Source: Ophiobolus disseminans
Lineage: Eukaryota > Ascomycota > Dothideomycetes > Pleosporales > Phaeosphaeriaceae
Reading direction: 5' to 3'
Assembly: GCA_010093685.1 (NCBI GenBank)
Contig: MU006237.1
Location: 186,001-250,000 of the forward strand
Length of the DNA: 64,000 nucleotides
The position numbers were made by a program, and so were the translations under genes. Positions 55,317 to 64,000 of this stretch are shown in pieces (position 1 is the stretch's first letter; every line of letters starts with the position of its first letter). The notes under the pieces are model-generated. The model saw nothing but the letters and a program-made list of their open reading frames with translations, did not search any database and was not told the DNA's origin.

Positions 55317-56688
55317 ATGGCACGAAGAAGCTCCTTTGACCAAGCTTCGGCTGGATTTCGCGCACATCTTCCCGACCTCAGCAGCCCCCGCTTCACGTCT
55401 GCTGCGAAGCAAAACATCTATGAATATGCTGAATGCATGCAAGACAACCGCGCACCGCCGTGGCTATACGATTTAACGAAAGTGTGGGAGAAGCTACTTG
55501 AAGAGCCATATAAAGGCGTCACAAATGACGGCAAAATAAAGGAGGGTCTGTATGAGGCTAGAGACGAAGGATTCAACATTGATGGAGTGGTCAAGGAGGC
55601 GGAACATTTCCTAGATGGGCTAAGCGAAGAGCAAAGAAAGAAAGTGTGCTACAACATCAATGCAAGAGAATGGCGAGCCTGGAGTAACCCCGAATTTATA
55701 CTCCGACCATTTGGGCTACGACTTGAGGAGAGTAAGGCACTGCCGTTTTCATCTACAAAATCTCCGTCGCTAACATTGCGCAGTACCCGAGGAGACCGCA
55801 AAGTCTACACTCAAAGTCGTGGAAGCATCACTCTCACCAGAAGGCTACCAGAAAGCGCTATCTGCCATGCGTATCAATCACTTCCTGGGTGAAGTCGTCA
55901 AGCTACCCAACATCATGAACAAGTACTCTTACAACTTCCTGCTCTTTGGCACACCATCCAACTCGCCTTCCCAGCCTTGGGGTTGGCTCTTGTACGGCCA
56001 CCATCTCGACATTGCGTGCTTCTTCAAAGGTTCACATGTCATCTTATCACCATCGTTCACTGGCGCAGAGCCAAACATCATTGACGAAGGAGAATGGAGA
56101 GGGACAGAGATTCTGCACAAGGAGGGAAACCTGGGCTTGAAGCTAATGCAAAGTCTGAGTCAAGAGGAGCAACAAAAAGCGCAAATCTTCAAGAGCTTGA
56201 GAGATGAGGGCATGAAGCAAGTCTATGGCAACTCCAACAACGACGAGAGTAAGCGCGAGGAACTCATCACCGATACATGGGGACCGGACGATCAACGCCA
56301 TCGATGCGGCGCGTTCCGCGATAACCGCATCGTACCGTACGAAGGTGTACTCGTGAATTCACTGAATGGCGCACAAAAGCAGAGCGTCGTCGACATATGC
56401 CACGAGTTCCTGTTATATCATCCCACAAAGTCGAGGGACTTGAAGCTGGAGCAGATCAAGCAGTATTTCGACGAGACATATTTCTGCTGGATTGGCGGCT
56501 ATGGCGACGATGATGCATTCTACTTCCGTGTTCAGAGTCCAGTCATCCTAGTCGAGTTCGATCATCATTCGGGCGTCTTCTTAACGAACAAGGAGCCGGC
56601 GAAGTATCACACGCACACGATTGTCAGGGCGCCGAATGCGGGTGATTATGGGCAGGCGATTCGCGAAGGGAAGGAGAGGCTGGAGTAG
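55317..56688 (+). CDS. DUF3500 domain protein
   Basis: Exons 55317-55731 and 55784-56688, 52-nt intron with CTAAC branch, 439 residues. DUF3500 marks: GWLLYGHHLDIACFF, ILSPSFTGAEPN, WIGGYGDDDAFYFRVQSP, LVEFDHHSGVFLTN and KYHTHTIVRAPNAGDYG. The conserved His-rich patches suggest a metal-binding or hydrolytic role, but the family has no settled function. The N-terminal third (before the intron) is a helical fungal extension. Convergent with the asparaginase gene, about 90 bp between stops. Confidence 0.85.
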
Positions 56689-56778
56689 GCATCACGCTGT
56701 GGGCTTCGAATAAAGATATATTGGTCGATAGCGATGGGGTTGAGCAGTTGCAATGCACTGGATCTATTCATATTACGT

Positions 56779-57957
56779 CTATGGTGTATGCGCATTCTTC
56801 TCTTCCTCAACTGGTGGCTGAACTTTTCGAAGCTTAAAGTGGTGCGTAACGCCGCCTGTAACCACACCGGCAGTGTTCACAATCTTTAGATGATGAAAGT
56901 GGTCTAGTGCCATACGCATTTCCTTCGTTCCAAAATTGAGCTTGTCGAGGATCTCCATAACGGCGGCGTAGAGAATTTCGATATTGCCATCCTCAACCTT
57001 GACAGCGATACCTACGGCACGGGCTTCGTCGCTAGCACGAACAGCGATTCCGTAGCACCCATCAGCTCCAAGTTTTCCGACAAGCATGCCGCCGTAAGCC
57101 TGCATCAACGTGGTGCAGAAGCGTCCTTCGCCACCAACCATTTCTGGGTAGCTTGACATGGATTGATGGACGCGGGCCAAATGGACCTGGTTATCATCTG
57201 CTGCCTCATCGTCACAGGCTTCAGCAAGCTTCGCGTACATCAACGCGAGATCGCACAAAGGCATGGCGGGAGTAGGCAAGTTGCACCCATCGATCGTCCA
57301 ATGCACTTCATGCTGTCTCAGTCCGCTTATTTCTTCCACAGCTCGCATCACGCGCTGCTGCATGGGATGACCGGGCTTGTAGTAATCCTCAACCGTGCTG
57401 TCCATGCAAAGTGCACCAGCCATCATGCCGACGTGTTTCCCGGAGCAGTTATTGCAGATGGCCGTTGGCGTAAAGTCCTTTTTGATCCATGCTCGGTTCA
57501 CTACCGCAGAGAGCGGGACGTGGCCGCCGCATGCCATATCCTCCTCCCTCAGCGCAGCCTTCTTCAACATTTCTTGTGATCGAGCGATATGGCGAGGCTC
57601 GCTGCTATGTGACGCGCACATGAGCGCGACATCAGCATCATCATAACTAAATCGCTCCGCGGCGCCAGTCTGGAGGATAGCGAGGGTTTGGAAGGGCTTT
57701 GTTGCTGAGCGTGCAAGTGTCATTCTGCTGGGGTTGCCGACTGCATATTGCAGGTTTCCTTGCGAGTCGACCACAGCGGCGTGAATCCGGTACTTGCTCT
57801 CCACAACGCCACCTCGGTCAGTTATCAAAACATCTTCATTCTTGTATGATGAATCAAGAGTAATTTTGGGTGCCTCAGGGGAGCTCAAGAGGCCATGCTT
57901 TGCGATGTGAACTTGGTGAAGCGATTCCAATCGCGGTTCGTGAGTTGTATGAGGCAT
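56779..57957 (-). CDS. L-asparaginase II family protein
   Basis: Intronless, 392 residues. Belongs to the thermolabile L-asparaginase II family known from Rhizobium, distinct from the bacterial type I/II and plant-type enzymes. Motifs: RGGVVESKYRIHAAVVD, RSATKPFQTL, CASHSSEPRHI, TAICNNCSGKHVGMM, TIDGCNLPTPAMPLCDLAL, MVGGEGRFCTTLM and GADGCYGIAVRA. Hydrolyses asparagine to aspartate and ammonia. Start at MPHTTHEPRL because the frame upstream only offers TTG. Likely cytosolic; no leader seen from this start. Confidence 0.9.
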   Translation of the reverse strand: MPHTTHEPRLESLHQVHIAKHGLLSSPEAPKITLDSSYKNEDVLITDRGGVVESKYRIHAAVVDSQGNLQYAVGNPSRMTLARSATKPFQTLAILQTGAAERFSYDDADVALMCASHSSEPRHIARSQEMLKKAALREEDMACGGHVPLSAVVNRAWIKKDFTPTAICNNCSGKHVGMMAGALCMDSTVEDYYKPGHPMQQRVMRAVEEISGLRQHEVHWTIDGCNLPTPAMPLCDLALMYAKLAEACDDEAADDNQVHLARVHQSMSSYPEMVGGEGRFCTTLMQAYGGMLVGKLGADGCYGIAVRASDEARAVGIAVKVEDGNIEILYAAVMEILDKLNFGTKEMRMALDHFHHLKIVNTAGVVTGGVTHHFKLRKVQPPVEEEKNAHTP

Positions 57958-59079
57958 GCTCAACGATCGAGCTATAATTGTTCTGGACTTTTTTCTCGTA
58001 ATCTGTGCAGCAATGTTGACGGAAAATCGTTGTCGCAAGATCGTGGAGGTGTCATAGGAAAAATTTGTTGAGATTGAAGTTACACCTTTCCTTTCACTGT
58101 ATAGTGCATTTCACCTTACCTTTCACTGTATAGCAAGTACGGTAGCCCCTCGTCACAGAGCGATGACCCGAACACAAGATTTCGATATGCATGGATAGAG
58201 ATAACCGTGATTCCTGCAAGCGATAAGAGCAGTCAATATACCGCATTAGGCAAGTATGGTAGGGTATTGATTACGGTTGGTGGCGGGAGGCATATGAGTC
58301 GCACAGCATCCAGTTGGCGGATGTGCGGGCTCTCGGTGCGCGGAGAATCCCGGAAACACAAACGTGCGAATGTCCCCGCCTTTCTCGATGCACCGAAAGA
58401 CCGGATGCGGTGATACAGCAAGGGCGTCGATTACTGCAACGAAATGAGCTCTTGGGGGACACGATGATGACATCGCCAATGCTGACGTAACAGTGCCAAG
58501 CTCATCACTTACGTCCGAGCTCCGATTCAATCCTCGTCTCGAGCCCTCGGCGACGAACAATCCCCCTCCATCGACGACCCTTCTCCCCGTCTAGTCACCT
58601 AGTCACTCTCGCGCAATTGATCCTATATAGTCACCTTCAATGGTACTAAGTTTTCTACGTTTCTCCGAGGCGCATGCTTGGGATTGGCAAATCCAGCTAC
58701 CAAGTATTCAGCCTACACCTACATGGCTTACCTACACAACCTTGGATTGCTGATCAACTCCTTCATTGCTTACTTTTATGGGCTTACAAAACAATAAATA
58801 AGGTTCTATCGTGCGAAACGCCTGTTCTGCAACCAACATCGTGTTACGGCCGCAGCTTCTCAAGGTAGACCAATCACGCTGTGGCATACACCCGGGCAGT
58901 GCCTGCTTCTCAATTTCTTGCCTCTCGAGCCTTGTAAGACTGCGCCGATTATCTTGACTGATCGCAGAATGTGATCGTCATAGTCCTTTGCTATAAGAAC
59001 ATGTCAAAGAAGGTCGATTTTCTGACCTTCAGATACCCAGCAGCATCAACGACAAACAGACCCCTCAACACTGCACGCA
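57958..59079. other. divergent intergenic region with direct repeat
   Basis: About 1.1 kb. Two copies of a 15-bp direct repeat lie 130-180 bp upstream of the asparaginase ATG. Otherwise nothing supported. Confidence 0.4.
58090..58133. repeat. 15-bp direct repeat CCTTTCACTGTATAG, two copies
   Basis: Copies at 58090-58104 and 58119-58133. Close spacing in the asparaginase promoter suggests a possible binding site pair. Confidence 0.75.
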
Positions 59080-59977
59080 ATGTCCGTCTTCCGCGAGATC
59101 TATCACACCATGCTACCTGTTGACTACACCGTTTCAACATGGTTAACATTAGGTGCACTCCTTCAATGCATCCTTGTAGCACTATTACCACGCAATGTTG
59201 CGTTACTTCCCCCTATTGCGATCTTCATGGTCCGCTTCATCCGTGGCTACTTGATTGCGAAGGGAGCTCTTCCCAACCCAGTCACCAAAGAAGTCACACA
59301 CGGTCGTCAAACATGGCAGATACCTTCTGCAGATGGTACGGTTGCCACGACCGGCTCGCGAGAATCAATCGTGGTCCTTGTTCTTTCAGCCTCCTTTAGT
59401 CATCCCAATGGTCGCTACTCGCCTGGCAGTAAAACCATGAACGACTACTTCGTGGCTATGTGGCTCGATGCCCAAGAGAATCGCGAGAAGTATGGATACC
59501 TGGGTAACACACCGGCTCTATACACACAGGACGACGGCACGAGACAAGATACCAAAGGCTCGACAGCAGTGTATCTTAGCTATTGGAAGTCGCTGGAAGG
59601 GTTGCACAGATTTGCGCATGCCGGTCCGCACATGAAAGGCCAGCTGTGGTGGGAGAACGGCGCAATGAACAACTTTCCTCACTTGGGTGTTTCGCACGAG
59701 GTGTATGAAGTTCCTGCAGGTAACTGGGAGAACGTCTATCACAACTTTCGACCCTTCGGAATAAGTACGTGCAGTTCGGTCTTTTTCGGTCGCTCATAAC
59801 TGACTGTATTCAGCAAATACCGAGTATCCGGTCCCCGTCATCAATGAGGAATCCGGGAAAGAGTCAGTGCAATGGGTCAGCGGGCTGCGAAGCGCCGATG
59901 GAAAGGACTGGAAGAACATGCAGTCGAGAATGGGGCGGAAAGCTGTATTCGGTGCCACCAAGCCCACCCGACTATAG
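59080..59977 (+). CDS. DUF4188-type protein
   Basis: Exons 59080-59764 and 59814-59977, 49-nt intron, 282 residues. Begins with a hydrophobic segment pair (WLTLGALLQCILVALLP, VALLPPIAIFMVRFI), then the DUF4188 core: MNDYFVAMW, YGYLGNTPALY, VYLSYWKSLEGLHRFA, VSHEVYEVPAGNWENVYHNF. Relatives are ferredoxin-like-fold proteins related to the phenylacetaldoxime dehydratase and monooxygenase families; the function here is unknown. The C-terminal exon adds WKNMQSRMGRKAVFG, common in fungal members. Probably membrane anchored. Confidence 0.75.
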
Positions 59978-60180
59978 GACTTGGACTTCCTACAGCACTC
60001 CTCTCCATTCCACATCATCGCGCCGTTTCGAAGAACAAAAAGAAAGCCACAATACAAAGTTTGACGCAGCTACGGAAGTGTCACAGGTGTGAGGCGACGT
60101 CGTTCATGGGAAGTCACTCATTACAAGAACTGGATACGGCTTGTGGCCTGGTAGGAGGCATACTGATTCGCCAAAAAGGA

Positions 60181-60262
60181 TGCCCTCTGCCAGAATCGAA
60201 CTAGCGATCTTATCATAGCATCCTAATACTAGTGATACGCTTTACCACTAAGCCAAGAGGGC
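60181..60262 (-). tRNA. tRNA-Thr (AGU) with 10-nt intron
   Basis: Folds as a standard cloverleaf on the minus strand: acceptor GCCCTCT/AGAGGGC, D-stem GCTT/AAGC with loop AGTGGTA, anticodon stem TATCA/TGATA, T-stem GCTAG/CTGGC with loop TTCGATT, discriminator A. Anticodon AGT (positions 60228-60230) decodes ACU/ACC. A 10-nt intron (60217-60226) interrupts the loop one base after the anticodon, the eukaryotic position; without it the tRNA is 72 nt. Confidence 0.92.
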
Positions 60263-61781
60263 GATTCAGCGCTTCTGTACGCTGATTGGTGGACAGTTTT
60301 TGAATTCAATCGGTTTATATATCTCGCAATGAAGCAATGAAAGTTTACTATCGTTGACCACAAAAGCCCCTTTGAAGTCTAGCGCTCGAGATTATGTCTT
60401 TCAGTGCGGAGCTTATGCCATAAAATTTGTCGCACATGGTGGGGCAGAGGTGCCCAGGTGGGGTCCAGCTGAAGCCCGAGTGCAATCTCTGGCCCCCTTC
60501 GTATCCTACACAGAGGAAACGTGATGCTGTTTTACGGTTGCAGTCATAAGATGCTACAGCCCGATGCCTCATGCAGAGCTCAAGAGTGCTTCGAAGGTTT
60601 CAATGTGAGTAGGCATAATGCCCCATCGTAGCACCGTTGACATCGAATCATTGGGTCCAGACGGTTCAAGACAGTGAATCTCATGTTCATGATTCTAGAG
60701 TAATTGCTAAAACGACCTCGAACCCATGTCATGTCATGCCCGACCAGATGTCGACCATCCGCGCAAAGACACTTTTCCAAAACCCGCTGATAAAATAAAG
60801 ATCAAGAACACCAACGTAGTGTTCCTGATGTCTCGTTTCTGGCTCTCAAGACAGCATACCGTATATATCTTAATTCTATCACTTTCTCACGACCGATAGC
60901 TGGACACATTTGTGTCGTCCTCCTCGATCGAGCTGCCCGCTTGTAAGACTTGACATGATGCCCAAAGGACTTTGCGGCGTTTCTCGTGAACGAGACGCAG
61001 CAATCATCTTCCATTAATCAAAGACCATCAGCGTTCGATTCCGTGCAGCTGGGAACGGTATATGATTCGAAATCAAAACGACGAGTTCTTGTGCCAAACC
61101 TGAGTTCATCGGAGCGCGACAATAGGCGAGTCGAAGGCGCTGGCTCTGTCACAGACCCCAACAACCTATCTGATGTATTGACGGGTTAGATGCATGAATA
61201 TTCACGTGGGGTATAATGTTGGCTTGCTCTGTACGCAGCTGGGGGAGAGTGATGTCGGGGAGATTCGCGTGACTGCCAAGAGTACGCAATCTCGCTTAAG
61301 AATAAGCGGGTCTACTGGCAGATGCGCGATGTTTCCAATTCGCCGAAACCTGCGTCTCCGCCTCCTCCTTCACCTAATCGAGTGAACGCCGCGAGTGCCT
61401 AGCAATTCCGACGGCAAACATCTGTGAGAATAGTTTTCTATCCCGATGTCCGATAGGCCTTCTCGGAATGCCAACAGTACCTAAATTGTGATTGTAAACC
61501 CACGACTCAGCGAGAGCCAGCGGCGAACCTGTCGCGCTTCTCGAATTTTACCAGTCATGCTAACACAGCCCTGGCAATCGCACGGTCGCGCTCGTGCAAT
61601 GACACAAAACTGATCACAGCAGGATTCGGAAAGTTCAAGATAACAATCGTCGCCACGATCAATAGCAACCATACTTCCACTCTTTCCAGGTACCTGTGTA
61701 AGTATTGAGTGAACTGCGCACGGGGTCGAGCCGAGCTACCGGAAGTCAATCTTGAAATCAGAGGATCGGGAACAAGATACG
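60263..61781. other. long intergenic region
   Basis: About 1.5 kb between the tRNA and the acetyltransferase gene. Short frames on both strands have no ATG or family match. Nothing else seen. Confidence 0.4.
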
Positions 61782-63260
61782 ATGGTAAACGTGAAGGAGC
61801 TGGCGAGGCTACGACCATGTGGACGACTAGAGACATACAGCACAGCGCGACATCACCTCGGATATTACAACAATGTCATACTTGCCGCAACATACTTGTC
61901 ATCATTATCGTCACACTCTCTTGAGCCGTTCATCTACTTTGCGCTCATAGAAGTCATCGCTAAGCACTCAAACCTCAGCGCCATCCCTTTGGATGAAGAC
62001 AAGTCGTATCCGGATGTGCACTTCGTACGTCTTCCTTCGATCGATCTGCGGACATGTGTCGAACTTCGTGAGCGCAAAGGGTCGTTATCAAAAGATGGCG
62101 AAGCAGATGAAGAATTAGATGGTATTTTGATGGAACAGCATGGCCGTGGCTTTGCAGAAGATCTTGGGATGAAACCGTTCTGGCGGCTCACTGTCTTGAG
62201 ATCTTCGACCGAGAACACCACGTTCACAGCGGTTTGGGCTTTCCACCACGCACTCTTAGATGGAGCGTCAGCCCTCATGTTCCACGACTCATTCCTCAGC
62301 GCACTGAGCAAGCACTCCCAAGGCCCAGATTTGAATCCAACCCCGATCGTTGACTCACCCACTGGCCCGCTTCCTCCGCCTTTCGAGGAACAGCACACTA
62401 TGACTATCTCGTGGCTGTTCTTCCTCGGCGCCATAGCCAGTAGCCTTCTTCCTTCAATTTTCGACAAGCGCCCACCAAACTTATGGACTGGTAATCGTAT
62501 ACCCGAGGAGATTACTTCTGTTCCGAAGTTCAATTCCCGCACATTCGTACTCGCAGCCGACACCGTGAAGCGCCTAGCCCAGCTAAGCCGCGGTCAAGGC
62601 GTCACCGTAACAGCATCCCTCCACGCCCTCGTCGCTGCGTCTCTTTTCGCCAACCTCCCAGAACACGACTTTGACAAAGTCAATATCGCTGCTCCTGTAT
62701 CGATGCGCCCTTTCCTCGAAGACGTACCAGATGACCAGATGACGAACGCGATCACCTCATACGAGATCACACACCATCGTCCCACACCAACCCATTCCGA
62801 AAAAGGCGGTGCGCTTCAGTACTTCTCCTGGGCCGAAGCTCGCTCCGTCAAATCCGCAATTCAAGCCACGGTCGCCAAAACCGGGAGCGACAACTCCATT
62901 GCTCTACTCAAATACGTATCCAATATCCACGACTTCTTGACCAGTAACCTCGGCAAAGAACGGACTCTTAGCACTGAACTATCGAACGTCGGTGTGTACA
63001 AGCCCAAATCTGAGGGAGAGTGGAAGATTGGGCGCATGACTTTTAGTCAGTGCGCAAATCCAATGGACGCTGCTTTCCATATCAATGTCGTTACGGGTGG
63101 TGATGGGAATGCGAGTTTGAATGCTAGTTGGTGTGATGGAGCTGTCGAAGAAGATTTGATTGGAAAGGTTATGGATGGGTTGAAGAAAGCTGTGGAGCAG
63201 TTGGTGGAGGATGGAGAAGACTTGGTGATTGTAAAAGCAGAGGCGATCGGAAGCCGGTAG
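61782..63260 (+). CDS. alcohol O-acetyltransferase family protein
   Basis: Intronless, 492 residues from the ATG at 61782 (the frame before it starts with TTG). AATase/condensation-like fold of the CoA-dependent acyltransferase superfamily; members such as yeast Atf1 make acetate esters of alcohols. Active-site motif is FHHALLDGAS (HHxxxDG). Other marks: TYSTARHHLGYYNNV at the N-terminus, KPFWRLTVL, IAAPVSMRPFL and a C-terminal ELSNVGVY. Acyl acceptor cannot be told. A hydrophobic stretch (SWLFFLGAIASSLLPSIF) may aid membrane association. Confidence 0.85.
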   Translation: MVNVKELARLRPCGRLETYSTARHHLGYYNNVILAATYLSSLSSHSLEPFIYFALIEVIAKHSNLSAIPLDEDKSYPDVHFVRLPSIDLRTCVELRERKGSLSKDGEADEELDGILMEQHGRGFAEDLGMKPFWRLTVLRSSTENTTFTAVWAFHHALLDGASALMFHDSFLSALSKHSQGPDLNPTPIVDSPTGPLPPPFEEQHTMTISWLFFLGAIASSLLPSIFDKRPPNLWTGNRIPEEITSVPKFNSRTFVLAADTVKRLAQLSRGQGVTVTASLHALVAASLFANLPEHDFDKVNIAAPVSMRPFLEDVPDDQMTNAITSYEITHHRPTPTHSEKGGALQYFSWAEARSVKSAIQATVAKTGSDNSIALLKYVSNIHDFLTSNLGKERTLSTELSNVGVYKPKSEGEWKIGRMTFSQCANPMDAAFHINVVTGGDGNASLNASWCDGAVEEDLIGKVMDGLKKAVEQLVEDGEDLVIVKAEAIGSR

Positions 63261-63517
63261 GGTAGCGGTAGTGCATAATGAAACAAGTGTCGCACGCGAT
63301 GCGGGAGAATGATGTATGTAAGTTGTTGCATTAATGTATAATTGAAGTACCCATAGCATCAGAGAGATGCTAGAAGAAAAATAGGTATCCCTGGTAAACC
63401 CCACAAGCGCCTTCCCCGTCCGACTCCAATAATAGAAAGAATATACCAGAACTCCATCCCAGATTCTCCGACCACTCAGCTCATCTCCTCAAACCTCCTT
63501 CACTTCCCATGTCCAAC
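63261..63517. other. convergent intergenic spacer
   Basis: 3' sides of two convergent genes; nothing coding seen. Confidence 0.35.
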
Positions 63518-63763
63518 TCAGTTCCTTTTATACTGCCAGATCTCCTGGCCCGGCCTTGTCTGACCCTGGCCATAGTACGTCGCATAGGCTGCGTTGGTAG
63601 CCTGGTGGTGCTCCTTTGCGTGCCGCTTGATGGAGGACCAGATGCCGTGTGCTTTGCTTGTTGCTGACGTTGATGATGAGCTGATGGAAGATGACGATGA
63701 GACAATGGCTTCTTTGGCGAGCTCGACCGAGGTACGAGGGGTTGTTGCTGAGGAGTAGGACAT
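63518..63763 (-). CDS. small conserved hypothetical protein
   Basis: ATG frame of 81 codons: Ser-rich middle and a conserved-looking end IWSSIKRHAKEHHQATNAAY followed by YYGQG. Short proteins with a (K/R)xHHxxxNAAYxxYYG tail occur in many ascomycetes, with no known role. No signal peptide. The strand and start are supported by that tail pattern; a longer frame on the same strand (63528-63863) is out of phase. Confidence 0.6.
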   Translation of the reverse strand: MSYSSATTPRTSVELAKEAIVSSSSSISSSSTSATSKAHGIWSSIKRHAKEHHQATNAAYATYYGQGQTRPGQEIWQYKRN

Positions 63764-64000
63764 TGTGATGGCGGTTGCGACGAGGCTTTTCGGTGAGAGA
63801 AGCTCGGGCGATGAGGTTGGTGTTGGTGCTTGGTGCGACTTGGGATTGGAGGCGCAAATTCAAATGAGGCGGTCGTTGATTGCTCGCTAGTGCTTGATTC
63901 TCTTTATTGTGTTTAAGGCTGAAGTTTGCTGGTAGTAAGAAACTTGGTTTGGTGGTTGTCGATTTCTGGGACGGCAGGTAATTTTTGGTACGGGTGAGGT

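Noticed and set aside
1..64000. CRISPR arrays, rRNA genes, operons, complete transposons
   Set aside because: No regular repeat-spacer pattern, rRNA sequence, polycistronic layout, transposase or reverse transcriptase reading was found.

Overview
The window is nuclear DNA of a filamentous ascomycete (Pezizomycotina), most likely a Dothideomycete; the class is my inference from the gene set. Evidence: many short spliceosomal introns (mostly 44-70 nt, GT..AG, often with a CTAAC/CTGAC-like branch site), a HET-domain gene, fungal metabolic families (NiCoT, Met2, tannase, alcohol acetyltransferase), an intron-containing tRNA, single-gene promoters and no operons. All coordinates come from hand splicing. 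In nearly every multi-exon model the summed exon length is a multiple of three and the joined protein matches a known family, which is the main internal check.

Layout: 0-10.7 kb holds an F-box protein, a small spliced gene, a nickel/cobalt transporter (NiCoT), an eight-exon mitochondrial-type 3-oxoacyl-ACP synthase, a small membrane ORF, a kinase gene broken by a stop, an Mpv17-type protein and a DUF829 hydrolase. 11-15.7 kb holds three tandem IFI6/ISG12-like genes sharing an intron position, then a secreted copper amine oxidase. 17-26.8 kb holds a pair of paralogous about-90-aa genes, an ADH1-type alcohol dehydrogenase, homoserine O-acetyltransferase (Met2), a hypothetical gene and a large multi-pass membrane protein with a Cys-rich N-terminus. 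28-38 kb holds a secreted CDH-type cytochrome, acetate kinase, several small secreted or coiled-coil genes (some interrupted by stops) and a HET protein. 39.8-46.3 kb holds a large Cid1-like nucleotidyltransferase and an isochorismatase-family hydrolase. 46.7-50 kb is a patch of related small coiled-coil genes, two damaged, abutting a truncated MFS transporter. 50-64 kb holds an FAD monooxygenase divergent from a tannase, a small conserved protein, DUF3500, L-asparaginase II, DUF4188, tRNA-Thr(AGU), an alcohol O-acetyltransferase and a small C-terminal gene.

The strongest candidate for something undescribed is a set of small coiled-coil genes sharing a [S/T]VPE[EQ][LI]A-type motif (33.5, 47.2, 48.1 and 49.4 kb), plus neighbouring small secreted genes, several of which carry single in-frame stops or a one-base frameshift after which coherent coding sequence continues. 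Other new-looking items are the 17.1/18.1 kb small-gene pair, the fungal ISG12 trio and a repeated 10-bp palindrome TACCTAGGTA, several copies of which lie just upstream of start codons.
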